DNA of 45,683 bases from Bacteroidota bacterium (GTDB taxonomy: Bacteria > Bacteroidota > Bacteroidia > Chitinophagales > Saprospiraceae), in NCBI GenBank assembly GCA_029561355.1, contig JAKQJD010000357.1:1-45683 (forward strand), read 5' to 3'. Position numbers and translations under genes: made by a program. How positions within the stretch are numbered: the first letter of the stretch is position 1; every line of letters starts with the position of its first letter. The notes under the pieces are model-generated. The model worked only from the letters and a program-made list of their open reading frames with translations, was not told where the DNA came from and did no database searches. This document shows, in pieces, positions 34,250-42,169 of the stretch.

Positions 34250-34395
34250 ATGCGCAAAAATGAAAAATTTATACGTTTGGGTCCTTTTGAGATGTATTTG
34301 GGTTTCTTCATGATATGTTTAGGTCCCTTTAAGATGCATTCCCGTCCTATTGAGAATCGTTTAGGTTCGTTACAGATGCAATCGTATTCAGGGAA
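34250..34395. repeat. 21-bp-period degenerate repeat array 2
   Basis: Six to seven units starting at 34250, 34271, 34292, 34313, 34334, 34355 and 34376, each exactly 21 bp. Unit starts read ATACGTTTGGGTCC, ATGTATTTGGGTTT, ATATGTTTAGGTCC, ATGCATTCCCGTCC, AATCGTTTAGGTTC. The core GAYGTATTTGGG matches units at 1432-1470 of array 1. A 66-codon open frame with a 7-residue repeat runs through it; I treat that as a consequence of the period. Confidence 0.85.
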
Positions 34396-34468
34396 ATGGG
34401 CGAGCAGGAACTCAACATTGTACGCTGAAACTGCGGGAAGATGGGTATAGCCTTTTTTAGGAAAAACG

Positions 34469-34500
34469 TTGCAAGCCGGGCATTGTTCGTTCTATCTTTG
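34469..34500 (+). promoter_or_regulatory. Bacteroidota-type promoter of the DUF6580 gene
   Basis: -33 TTG (34469-34471), 21-bp spacer, -7 TATCTTTG (34493-34500), a consensus match. The leader to the ATG at 34601 is about 95 nt and contains a CGCCGAAC-CCCC-GTTCGGCG hairpin (about 34519-34538) and a one-sided GATAACC-word array (34561-34590). Confidence 0.65.
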
Positions 34501-34560
34501 CGGCGCGTACCACGTACCGCCGAACCCCCGTTCGGCGAAAATGATCAAGCGTACACGGCC

Positions 34561-34590
34561 TGATAACCAATAACAGATAACCGATAACAA
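34561..34590. repeat. One-sided tandem array R: GATAACC/AATAACA words
   Basis: TGATAACCAATAACAGATAACCGATAAC, four copies of a 7-8-bp word, without an inverted partner nearby. Same word as repeat Q about 320 bp upstream and the array at 25823-25893. It lies in the presumed leader of the DUF6580 gene. Confidence 0.65.
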
Positions 34591-34600
34591 TTACGAAGAG

Positions 34601-35149
34601 ATGAAATTTCGCCTCGCTCTTGCCCTCACTTGCATCGCAGCCCTTTCGCGCCTGCTTCCACACCCGGATAATTTCACGCCGATCAGCGCGATGGCCTTGT
34701 TCGGCGCCGCCTATTTCAGCCAGCAGATCCGTATGCTGGCCGTGCCGTTTCTGGCCTTGTTTGCCAGCGATTTGCTCCTGAACAACATCATTTACCGGCA
34801 ATACTACACCCATTTCACGTTTATCACGTCGTGGTGGATTTACGTGGCGTTCGCGCTGGTGATGGTGCTCGGCTGGTTTTTGCTGAAAGACAAAGTGACG
34901 CCCACACGCCTGCTGTTCGCCAGCCTGACGGCCTCCGGTCTGTTTTTTGTCGTCACCAATTTCAGCACCTGGCTCGACAGCGGCATGTACCCGCAAACAC
35001 CCGCCGGTCTGGCGGCTTGTTTTGCTGCGGGGTTGCCTTTTTTGAGAAATACGGTGGTCGGTGATTTGTTCTTTTCCGGCGTGCTGTTCGGCGCGTATGA
35101 ATGGATGGCAGCGAGGCAGAAGGTCGCAGCTAACGTTCATGCTCAATAG
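34601..35149 (+). CDS. DUF6580 family putative membrane transport protein
   Basis: 182 residues with about five hydrophobic segments. MKFRLALALTCIAALSRLLPHPDNFTPISAMALFGAAYF followed by DLLLNNIIY is the signature of this family, which is annotated as a putative transport protein related in topology to ECF substrate-binding components. VTNFSTWLDSGMYPQTPAGL and FLRNTVVGDLFFSGVLFG complete the family pattern. Substrate unknown. The last base of the stop codon (35149) is the first base of inverted repeat S. Confidence 0.85.
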   Translation: MKFRLALALTCIAALSRLLPHPDNFTPISAMALFGAAYFSQQIRMLAVPFLALFASDLLLNNIIYRQYYTHFTFITSWWIYVAFALVMVLGWFLLKDKVTPTRLLFASLTASGLFFVVTNFSTWLDSGMYPQTPAGLAACFAAGLPFLRNTVVGDLFFSGVLFGAYEWMAARQKVAANVHAQ

Positions 35150-35284
35150 ATTACATGATTTCAGATTACATGACGTAAGATTTTAGATTGGGGTGCATTG
35201 CCTTTGGCTTGTTTAAGAATCTTTGCCAAGGGCAATGCACCCCAATCTAAAATCTTACGTCATGTAATCTGAAATCATGTAATC
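35149..35284. repeat. Intergenic inverted repeat S: 60-bp arms, one mismatch
   Basis: Left arm 35149-35208 and right arm 35225-35284; the outer 54 bp are exact reverse complements and the only mismatch is in the inner 6 bp. The loop is 16 nt. Outer words GATTACATGA / GATTACATGACGTAAGATT; inner stem TTGGGGTGCATTGCC, like repeat U's TTGGGGCAGCGTTGC. It begins at the last base of the DUF6580 stop codon and ends 14 bp before the thioesterase start, on the same strand. Confidence 0.95.
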
Positions 35285-35298
35285 AAATAAAACAACTC

Positions 35299-35835
35299 AT
35301 GTCTACACAAACCCTCTCCCCCAAAAAGGTCTCCGAAAGCCGCACGGTCATGACCGAACTGATCATGCCCAACGACACCAACCCGATGGGCAACCTGATG
35401 GGAGGCTACCTGATGCGCTGGATGGACATCATCAGCGCTATCTGCGCCGGCAAACACTGCGAAGCGCATGTAGTAACCGCCGCAGTAGACCATATTTCTT
35501 TCCAAAGCCCCATTTTCCTGGGCGACGTTATCACCCTCGAAGCCTGCGTAACCCGCGCTTTCAACACCTCCGTGGAGATTTACGTAGAAGTATTCGCCAG
35601 CAATATGAAAGGCCAGCAGCCCCGCCGCTGCAACCACGCCTATTTCTCTTTTGTCGCACTCGACGATACGCGCAAAAACCCTATCCAGGTGCCGCCGGTC
35701 ATTCCGTTGTCGAATGAAGAACAACAACTGTATGAAGGCGCCGCCCGCCGCCGCGAACTGCGCCTGATCCTTTCCGGGCGTATCAAACCGAAGGATGCCA
35801 CGGAGGTGAGGAAGTTTTTTGCTGATTTGGAATGA
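35299..35835 (+). CDS. Acyl-CoA thioesterase, hotdog fold (YciA/BFIT-like)
   Basis: 178 residues. The hotdog signature is clear: TELIMPNDTNPMGNLMGGYLMRWMD carries the active-site Asn/Asp region, followed by VDHISFQSPIFLGDVITLEA. The C-terminal NEEQQLYEGAARRRELR is typical of acyl-CoA thioesterases that hydrolyse acyl-CoA to free acid and CoA, acting as cytosolic hexamers. Chain-length preference is not predictable. It is bracketed by two large inverted repeats (S and O). Confidence 0.9.
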   Translation: MSTQTLSPKKVSESRTVMTELIMPNDTNPMGNLMGGYLMRWMDIISAICAGKHCEAHVVTAAVDHISFQSPIFLGDVITLEACVTRAFNTSVEIYVEVFASNMKGQQPRRCNHAYFSFVALDDTRKNPIQVPPVIPLSNEEQQLYEGAARRRELRLILSGRIKPKDATEVRKFFADLE

Positions 35836-35837
35836 GT

Positions 35838-35926
35838 AGAGTGCGAAGTCGGCAGTGCGAAGTGCGAAGTCCACTTACGACACAATGATGTGGACTTCGC
35901 ACTTCGCACTGCCGACTTCGCACTCT
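35838..35926. repeat. Intergenic inverted repeat O: perfect 37-bp GTGCGAAGT-word arms
   Basis: Left arm 35838-35874 and right arm 35890-35926 are exact reverse complements; 15-nt loop. The arm has GTCGGCAG where D, M and N have GTCGTCAG; the change is present in both arms, i.e. it has been copied across the palindrome. It lies between two co-directional genes. Confidence 0.95.
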
Positions 35927-36031
35927 TATTAACGCATCATTTGCCAGCCTCCGCGCTTCACGCTCCCGGATAAGTTGTTCCTTTGCGCGGATTTTACCTT
36001 AGCCGCTCCTCGGCGCATTTAAAACGTCTTA

Positions 36032-38683
36032 ATGATACATCCATCCCTCCGTTTCCAGCCTGTTCGTGCAGGACTGTTGCTTTCTGTTTTTTGTTTGATG
36101 AGCACCCTGTTGCACGCCCAGTTTCCGGGCGCGGGGCAGTTCAATGCCGCGCAGGCCAACGTCGGCCGTTTTTATGGAAAAGTGGTGGACGACGCGACCG
36201 GAAAAGGTGTCGGTTATGCTTCGGTGCAACTCACGGGCATGCGCTTCGACTCCGTTTCGCGTTCCATGAAACCCGCTGTCATCGCGGGCCAGTTGACGAA
36301 GGAAAACGGTGAATTCAGCCTGGAAAGTCTGCCTGTAATGGGAGAATTTACCTTGAAAATCAATTACTTAGGGTACGCTACCATCGAACAGAAAGTATCG
36401 TTCAACCTGAAAGGTATGATGGGAGGCGGCGGCGGCAACCGTCCGCAAAATCCGAATGGCGGCAATCCCGGCAGCGGCATGAGCGCTATGGCGGGCATGG
36501 TCGACAAAGACCTGGGTAATATCCGCCTGGCTGCGTCGTCTCAAATGCTGAAAGAAGTGACCATTCAGGGAGAAGCCTCCCAGGTGACACTGGCGCTGGA
36601 TAAAAAGGTGTATCGCGTAGATAAAGATGCGGTGGCAGCCGGCGGCTCGGCGGAAGACGCCCTGAAAAACGTGCCTTCGCTGAATGTCGACCTCGATGGC
36701 AACCTGACGCTCCGCAACTCGGCGCCGCAACTGTTCGTCGACGGCCGCCCCACACCGCTGTCGCTCGACCAGATTCCGGCCGACGCCATCGAAAGTGTGG
36801 AAGTGATCACCAATCCTTCGGCCAAATACGACGCTTCCGGCGGCGGCGCGGGCATTGTGAACATCGTTTTAAAAAAAGACCGCCGCATCGGCTACAACGG
36901 CAGCGTTCGGGCGGGTGTGGACATGCGCGGCCGCTTCAACCTCGGCGGCGACATCAACGTGCGGGAAGGCAAAATCAATTCTTTCCTGGCGGGCAATTTC
37001 AACCAGCGCCGTTCCATCAGCACGGGCCAGACGGAGCGCAACAACCTCTTCGGAAACCCGCTGACCAATATTTTTCAAACCTCCAACTCCACCAACGACG
37101 GCTTTTTCGCCATGGGCCGCGGCGGTATCGACTGGTTTATTAATAACCGGAATACCCTGACGCTGGCCGCTTCGTACAACCGGGGCCAATTCAATTCGGA
37201 AGATGCATTGAACATTCTGACCGACACGTTGCCGGCTCCGGCACGCCAGGGAAGTTCTTTGCGAAATTCCGATAACAAGCGCAATTTCAACAATCTAGGC
37301 TCGCAACTGCTGTTCAAACACCTGTTCCCGAAAGAGGGCAAGGAACTGACGGCCGACCTGAATTTCAACCGCGTACGTTCCGATAACGAAGGTATTTTTA
37401 ATACTGTTTATGGAAACAACGCGCCCGATACGCGCCAGAAACAGGCGGGCGACGGCGGAAACGAATTTTTCACCATCCAGACCGATTTTGTGAGTCCGCT
37501 GAAAAATGGTCTCAAACTGGAAACCGGCGCCCGGGCGGCCATCCGGAATTTCCGGAACAACAACGCCAGTTACCAGTTCGACTACGGCGACCAGGATTAC
37601 GTGCGCACGCCGGGTTTTGCCGACCGATACCAGTACAACGACCAGGTGTATGCCGCGTACGGCACTTTCAGCCAGTCGTTCAAACAATGGGGCTACCAGG
37701 TGGGCCTGCGGGCGGAAAGTTCGTTTTACGACGGCACCTTGCTGGAATCGGATTCCACATTCGGCATCGAGTACCCCTTGCAGTTGTTCCCCAGCGCTTT
37801 CATTACCTACAAACTGAATGCGGAAGACAACCTGCAACTGAATGTCAGCCGTCGGGTGAACCGGCCGAATTTCTTCCAGTTGATCCCGTTCGCGGACTTT
37901 TCGGACTCGCTGCTGCTCTCGCGCGGCAACCCGGCATTGCTGCCGGAATTCACCAATTCGGTAGAACTCTCGTACCAGAATATCCTCAATAAAAGCCACA
38001 ACGTGCTCATTTCGGTGTATTACAAACGCGCCACAGACCTGATCACGCGGTATCAGTTTTCGGAATACAACGAATTCCTGGGTCGCGAGACCATCGTTTC
38101 CACGTTCCAGAACTCGAATTCCAGCACGGCATACGGTATGGAATTCACCCTGAAAAACAATTTCTGGAAAAAGATCGACCTCACGTCGAACATCAACCTG
38201 TATAATTCTATTGTAGATGCAAGTAACATTGAATCGCAACTGGAAAACAAGCAGTTTACCTATTTCATCAAGGAAAACCTGAGCATTAAACTACCGCAAA
38301 GTTTCACCGTCCAAGTGAACGGCTCCTATCAAAGCCGCACAGCATTTGCCATCGACGGCGGTGGCGGCGGTCGCGGCGGTGGCTGGGGTGGAGGGCCCAC
38401 CAGCACGGCGCAGGGATATTCTATTCCGGTTTGGTTTGTCGATTTATCCGTCAGAAAAGACCTCTGGAAACGTACCGCCAGTGTAACGATCAGTATACAA
38501 GATATTTTCAAATCGCGTAAATCGGGCTCCTACACGGAATCAGCGTTTTTCACACAGGAAACCTGGCGCCGCAGGGACCCCCAACTGGTTCGCTTGAACT
38601 TCTCCTATCGTTTTGGTAAATTTGACGTCAGCCTGTTTAGAAGAAAAAACAACAGGATTGAGACAGAAGGAATGGAATTTTAG
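36032..38683 (+). CDS. TonB-dependent outer-membrane receptor (OMP_b-brl family) with glycine-rich inserts
   Basis: 883 residues. Signal peptide ending STLLHAQ; CarboxypepD_reg-like domain about 45-165 (GKVVDDATGKGVGYASVQLTG) with a glycine insert MMGGGGGNRPQNPNGGNPG; plug about 180-290 (PSLNVDLDGNLTLRNSAPQLFVDGRP, AIESVEVITNPSAKYDASGGGAGIVNIVLKK). The barrel includes LQLNVSRRVNRPNFFQLIPF, and a second glycine run (DGGGGGRGGGWGGGP) near residue 775. The plug pattern matches the 'outer membrane beta-barrel family' receptors related to FecA-type TonB proteins. No SusD partner or TonB genes nearby, so the ligand is unknown. A TTCCTTTGC -7-like box lies at about 35978. Confidence 0.9.
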   Translation: MIHPSLRFQPVRAGLLLSVFCLMSTLLHAQFPGAGQFNAAQANVGRFYGKVVDDATGKGVGYASVQLTGMRFDSVSRSMKPAVIAGQLTKENGEFSLESLPVMGEFTLKINYLGYATIEQKVSFNLKGMMGGGGGNRPQNPNGGNPGSGMSAMAGMVDKDLGNIRLAASSQMLKEVTIQGEASQVTLALDKKVYRVDKDAVAAGGSAEDALKNVPSLNVDLDGNLTLRNSAPQLFVDGRPTPLSLDQIPADAIESVEVITNPSAKYDASGGGAGIVNIVLKKDRRIGYNGSVRAGVDMRGRFNLGGDINVREGKINSFLAGNFNQRRSISTGQTERNNLFGNPLTNIFQTSNSTNDGFFAMGRGGIDWFINNRNTLTLAASYNRGQFNSEDALNILTDTLPAPARQGSSLRNSDNKRNFNNLGSQLLFKHLFPKEGKELTADLNFNRVRSDNEGIFNTVYGNNAPDTRQKQAGDGGNEFFTIQTDFVSPLKNGLKLETGARAAIRNFRNNNASYQFDYGDQDYVRTPGFADRYQYNDQVYAAYGTFSQSFKQWGYQVGLRAESSFYDGTLLESDSTFGIEYPLQLFPSAFITYKLNAEDNLQLNVSRRVNRPNFFQLIPFADFSDSLLLSRGNPALLPEFTNSVELSYQNILNKSHNVLISVYYKRATDLITRYQFSEYNEFLGRETIVSTFQNSNSSTAYGMEFTLKNNFWKKIDLTSNINLYNSIVDASNIESQLENKQFTYFIKENLSIKLPQSFTVQVNGSYQSRTAFAIDGGGGGRGGGWGGGPTSTAQGYSIPVWFVDLSVRKDLWKRTASVTISIQDIFKSRKSGSYTESAFFTQETWRRRDPQLVRLNFSYRFGKFDVSLFRRKNNRIETEGMEF

Positions 38684-38744
38684 CGTTATAGAGGTTACTG
38701 GCTGAGAAGGAGGCCAATATCCCTCAATCTTTCCCGTAAAACTC

Positions 38745-38775
38745 TTGTAAAGTTGTTAAAATATCCGTCCTTTGC
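38745..38775 (+). terminator. Weak terminator after the TonB receptor
   Basis: TCCGTCCTTTGCGGACTTTTATAAAA contains a short GTCC/GGAC or TCCG/CGGA stem followed by TTTTAT. The stem is 4-5 bp. The rest of the gap 38684-38952 is AT-rich and shows no gene or large inverted repeat. Confidence 0.35.
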
Positions 38776-38952
38776 GGACTTTTATAAAATTGCGTTTAAT
38801 AATCCGGGATTCAGAAAGCAAATGGAAGAAATCCCGTTGTGTGCCGCCTAAGATATAAATCCTGCTATGCCAAATACTTTATTCAATTGTAAATTTCCAA
38901 AAAACAATACACGCTGCCTGGGGTAAAAAAATACGAATTAAATATATATTAA

Positions 38953-39885
38953 ATGTCTACGAACAACAAACAAAAATTAACCCGAATAGGAGTTTTCTAT
39001 GACGGTAATTATTTCTTGCATGTCAGCAATTATTACGCATACCACCATGAGCGCCGGAGCCGAATCAGCATAGCAGGACTACACGAATTTGTACGTCAGC
39101 ATATTGCGGATGAGGAAGATAAGGATTTTGCCCTTTGCCAGATTGTGGATGCGCATTACTTCCGCGGACGTTTGAGCGCACAGGAGGCCAGTAATGAAGG
39201 GAACCGCCTGTTTTACGACCGGCTTTTCGACGATATCCTGATGATGGAAGGTGTAACGACGCATTATCTGCCCGTACGTACTGTACAGGGATACAGGCAG
39301 GAGCGTGGCATCGACGTATGGATGGCTTTGGAAGCATTCGAACTGACTTTACACAAACAGTTCGAAGTGGTCGTGCTGATCGCTTCCGACAGCGATTTTG
39401 TGCCGCTGGTGCGTAAACTGCACACCCTTGGCGTACGTGTAATGGTATTGACCTGGGACTATGAGTTTTACGATGAGGAAGGCCGCCGCCGGAGCACCGT
39501 GACTTCACAGTACCTGCTCGACGAAGCCACTTATCCGCTCGCTATGCACGGTATCATCGACCGGGGAGAAGAAAACGACGATATTTTCCCGATTAGCCGC
39601 CTTTTTGTAGAGCGTAAAAGGAATTACGTCACCGGCGATCCTGCAGTGGTTGTGGAAACGGTTCCGATCGAAGAAGACGGCGAACCCCGTACCAGTACCA
39701 TTTTCAGCCTGAAAGACGGTTATGGCTTTATCAGTTTTCCACAAACCAATAACCTGTTCTTTCACTTCTCGTTCCTGCTGGATACCGACTTCAACGACCT
39801 GCGCGAAGGCGATGCCGTGGAGTTTACCCTCGGCAAAAACGAACGCGGCGAACCCGTGGCAAAGAATGTAAGACTCGTTCGATAA
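38953..39885 (+). CDS. NYN-domain ribonuclease fused to a cold-shock domain
   Basis: 310 residues. The NYN (PIN-like, LabA/DUF88) domain at about 10-200 has the expected acidic residues: VFYDGNYF (D17, N19), GIDVWMALEAFE (D121) and IASDSDFVPLV (D146, D148), which would bind Mg2+. After a linker (about 205-245) a C-terminal OB-fold cold-shock domain appears: STIFSLKDGYGFISF (RNP1-like 254-262), NNLFFHFS (RNP2-like 268-273) and LREGDAVEFTLGKNERGEPVAKNV. The combination suggests a ribonuclease guided to single-stranded RNA by its CSD. It stands alone in its transcription unit; targets are unknown. Confidence 0.88.
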   Translation: MSTNNKQKLTRIGVFYDGNYFLHVSNYYAYHHERRSRISIAGLHEFVRQHIADEEDKDFALCQIVDAHYFRGRLSAQEASNEGNRLFYDRLFDDILMMEGVTTHYLPVRTVQGYRQERGIDVWMALEAFELTLHKQFEVVVLIASDSDFVPLVRKLHTLGVRVMVLTWDYEFYDEEGRRRSTVTSQYLLDEATYPLAMHGIIDRGEENDDIFPISRLFVERKRNYVTGDPAVVVETVPIEEDGEPRTSTIFSLKDGYGFISFPQTNNLFFHFSFLLDTDFNDLREGDAVEFTLGKNERGEPVAKNVRLVR

Positions 39886-39988
39886 AAATTTTTCGTCAGC
39901 GGTTAAAAAATGAGCGATTAACTAAAATTGGCACGATGTTTTCTGATTGTTAGTTATTCCTTTGCCACTACCGTTGGCGTATAATCTT

Positions 39989-40030
39989 ATGAACGAAGTT
40001 TTTAATCATCCCTTGCCTCGCAAGAAATAG
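39989..40030 (+). CDS. Possible 13-residue leader peptide before a strong terminator
   Basis: ATG at 39989 opens MNEVFNHPLPRKK and stops at 40028-40030, one base before the stem of a rho-independent terminator. A TTCCTTTGC box lies at 39957-39965. Peptide followed directly by terminator is the layout of an attenuator leader or a small translated RNA, but no plus-strand gene follows. It could equally be a small non-coding RNA or the 3' UTR of the NYN-CSD gene. Confidence 0.35.
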   Translation: MNEVFNHPLPRKK

Positions 40031-40031
40031 T

Positions 40032-40068
40032 AGGTCCTTTTTCCTCGGAGAAAGGACCTCTTTTTTTT
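40032..40068 (+). terminator. Strong rho-independent terminator
   Basis: AGGTCCTTT (40032-40040) pairs with AAAGGACCT (40051-40059), then eight T residues (40061-40068). It ends transcription from the NYN-CSD gene or from a small RNA starting near 39970. Confidence 0.9.
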
Positions 40069-40242
40069 AGAAGTGAGAAAAGTAAGAGAGTGAGAGTTGT
40101 GAGAGAGTGAGAGTTGTGAGAGAGTGAGAGCCGACTTCGATTCCACCGCTTCGCTCTATTCTGATTTCGGGGGCGAAGCGGTGAAATCGAAGTCGGCTCT
40201 CACCACTCTCACTCTCTCACTTCTCTCACTTCTCTCACTTCT
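40069..40242. repeat. Intergenic inverted repeat T: GAGAGTGAGAGTTGT word arms
   Basis: Outer left words GAGAGTGAGAGTTGT (40069-40128), inner stem GCCGACTTCGATT...CCACCGCTTCGC (40129-40152) with right inner 40173-40199, and outer right words CACTCTCTCACTTCTCT (40200-40242). The loop-proximal CCACCGCTTCGC matches repeat C's CGCCGCTTCGC. It sits between two oppositely oriented ordinary terminators. Confidence 0.9.
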
Positions 40243-40249
40243 AAAAAAA

Positions 40250-40278
40250 GGCCCCGACACTTTACAGCATCCGGGGCC
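40250..40278 (-). terminator. Rho-independent terminator of the SulP transporter gene
   Basis: GGCCCCG (40250-40256) pairs with CGGGGCC (40272-40278) across a 15-nt loop. On the minus strand it is followed by seven T residues (40249-40243). It lies 34 bp beyond the SulP stop codon. Confidence 0.85.
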
Positions 40279-40311
40279 AGACATCCTTCTAAAAACCTTC
40301 TTGCTAATTCT

Positions 40312-41946
40312 TTAATTCAACACGGCGGAATCGGCGCGATTCACGTTGGTGGGGTTTCCCTCATTATCCGTTTCGCAGTGCACGAAATCCGCATCGTGGA
40401 ATTTGTATTTTTCCTTGAAGCCGCTCAGCAACAATTGAATATCTTTTTGCGGCGCTTTTTGCGCGGCATATTCGCGAATGATTTCCAGCACGTCGAAGTC
40501 GATGTAAGCCGTATTGCTGGCATCGATCAGGACGCGGGAGTTGGGCGGCAGATTTTCCAGTGAATTTTTAATGGAAGCCTTGTTGAGAAAGGAGACCTCC
40601 TGCGACAGTTGAATGCGGATCAGATCGCCTTCGTGGTATTCGTCCTTGTGAAACAGGTAGGAATTGTTGAGATTTCCCCATAAAATGGCAATGACGCTGG
40701 CCACGAGGCCAATGCCTACGCCGGTGAGCAGATCCGTAAATACAACTGCCACGACGGTGATGATAAACGGCCACCACTGGAATTTGCCGTTGCGCCACAT
40801 TTCCTTGAAAATGGACACTTTGGCAAGTTTATAACCCGTCAGGATCAGTACGGCCGCCAGCGCCGAAAGCGGGATCAGGTTGAGCAGCGAAGGAATCAGT
40901 GCTGCGCAAACCAGTAACAATACGCCATGGATGATGGCCGACATTTTGGTACGGCTCCCCGCATTGATATTGGCCGAACTCCGCACGATGACGGAAGTAA
41001 CAGGCAAACCGCCTATCAGGCCGGAAAGAATATTGCCGACACCCTGCGCACGCAATTCCCGATCGGGATCGGAGGTGCGGGAATACGGGTCGATCTTGTC
41101 TACCGCTTCCAGGCACAGCAGGGTTTCCACGGAAGCCACTGCACAGATGGTCAGCGCTACGGTATATACTTTCGGATTGGTGATCTGGCTGAAATCGGGC
41201 AACATGAACTGTCCGATAAAAGCGCTCATATTTTCGGCAATAGGAATATTCACCAGGTGCTCGGTGCGGATAGCCCATGGATCGCCCCACATTTTCATTA
41301 ATTCATTCATCAGAATACCCACAAACACGGCTACGAGAGCTGCGGGAATCGCTCCGAGGCGTTTTTTGATAGCCGGCCGATCCCACAACAGCATGAGCCC
41401 GATCGACAGCAGGGCTACCAGCGTAGCGCCCGGATGAATGAACTGGGTAATGGATTGCCAGATAGAGGTGAACGTGTTGGCGCCGCCGGATTCCGAAAAA
41501 TACATATCGCCTTCAGAATCCTTGTCGTAGCCCAGCGCGTGTGGTATTTGTTTGAGAATGATGATGATACCGATACCCGTCAGCATACCTTTGATGACGC
41601 TGGAAGGGAAAAAATCGGCAATCGAACCGGCCCGGATGAACCCGAGCACCAGTTGAAAAACGCCGGCGAGCACCACCGCGAGCAGTAATGTCTGGAAAGC
41701 ACCAAGATCCTGAATGGCTACCAGAATGACAGCCGTCAAACCCGCAGCCGGTCCGCTGACGCTGGTGTGCGAACCGCTCAAAGAGCCGATGACCAGTCCG
41801 CCGATGATCCCGGAGATCAGTCCGGAAAACAAGGGCGCGCCCGATGCGAGTGCGATGCCGAGGCATAGCGGCAACGCAATCAGGAATACAACCAATCCGG
41901 AAGGGGCGTCATAGCGGAGGTTTTGCAGAATGTTTTTTTGTTGCAT
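40312..41946 (-). CDS. SulP family inorganic anion transporter with STAS domain
   Basis: 544 residues from the ATG at 41946 (MQQKNILQNLRYDAPSGLVV); upstream codons lack the family pattern. About eleven to twelve hydrophobic segments with the SulP signature GSLSGSHTSVSGPAAGLTAV, GLIGGLPVTSVIVRSSANINAG and a cytoplasmic STAS domain (about 440-530; VLIDASNTAYIDFDVLEIIREYA). Family members carry sulfate, bicarbonate or other anions by Na+ or H+ symport. No carbonic anhydrase or sulfate-assimilation gene is adjacent, so the substrate is open. A small exported protein is encoded 223 bp upstream on the same strand. Confidence 0.93.
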   Translation of the reverse strand: MQQKNILQNLRYDAPSGLVVFLIALPLCLGIALASGAPLFSGLISGIIGGLVIGSLSGSHTSVSGPAAGLTAVILVAIQDLGAFQTLLLAVVLAGVFQLVLGFIRAGSIADFFPSSVIKGMLTGIGIIIILKQIPHALGYDKDSEGDMYFSESGGANTFTSIWQSITQFIHPGATLVALLSIGLMLLWDRPAIKKRLGAIPAALVAVFVGILMNELMKMWGDPWAIRTEHLVNIPIAENMSAFIGQFMLPDFSQITNPKVYTVALTICAVASVETLLCLEAVDKIDPYSRTSDPDRELRAQGVGNILSGLIGGLPVTSVIVRSSANINAGSRTKMSAIIHGVLLLVCAALIPSLLNLIPLSALAAVLILTGYKLAKVSIFKEMWRNGKFQWWPFIITVVAVVFTDLLTGVGIGLVASVIAILWGNLNNSYLFHKDEYHEGDLIRIQLSQEVSFLNKASIKNSLENLPPNSRVLIDASNTAYIDFDVLEIIREYAAQKAPQKDIQLLLSGFKEKYKFHDADFVHCETDNEGNPTNVNRADSAVLN

Positions 41947-42169
41947 GAGGATATAGGAATGACATTTACCGGGAAAGCACCCGTTGGCTATCCTGCAAAA
42001 GCGTACGTGCCTTACAGGACGAATGGATAAAATGCCTTTTCCGGCGAGTTGCCGGTCAGGATTCAAGATGTTAGAAGGAAAAACAGTGTTGCCGTAAGCG
42101 GAAATACAAAGAGGCAGTGCTCATTCGACACAAAAGCGAACAAGACATTGCATACGGCAACCGATAGCG

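Noticed and set aside
34250..34450. Open frame of 66 codons with heptad-like repeats (MYLGFFM, ICLGPFK, MHSRPIE)
   Set aside because: The 21-bp repeat period forces a 7-residue period, no homologue is recognisable and the related array 1 is open on the opposite strand; treated as repeat DNA.
41947..42169. FMN riboswitch suggested by AGGATAT near 41950
   Set aside because: Only the short AGGATAT string is present, on the strand opposite to the SulP gene, and the other conserved RFN segments are missing.
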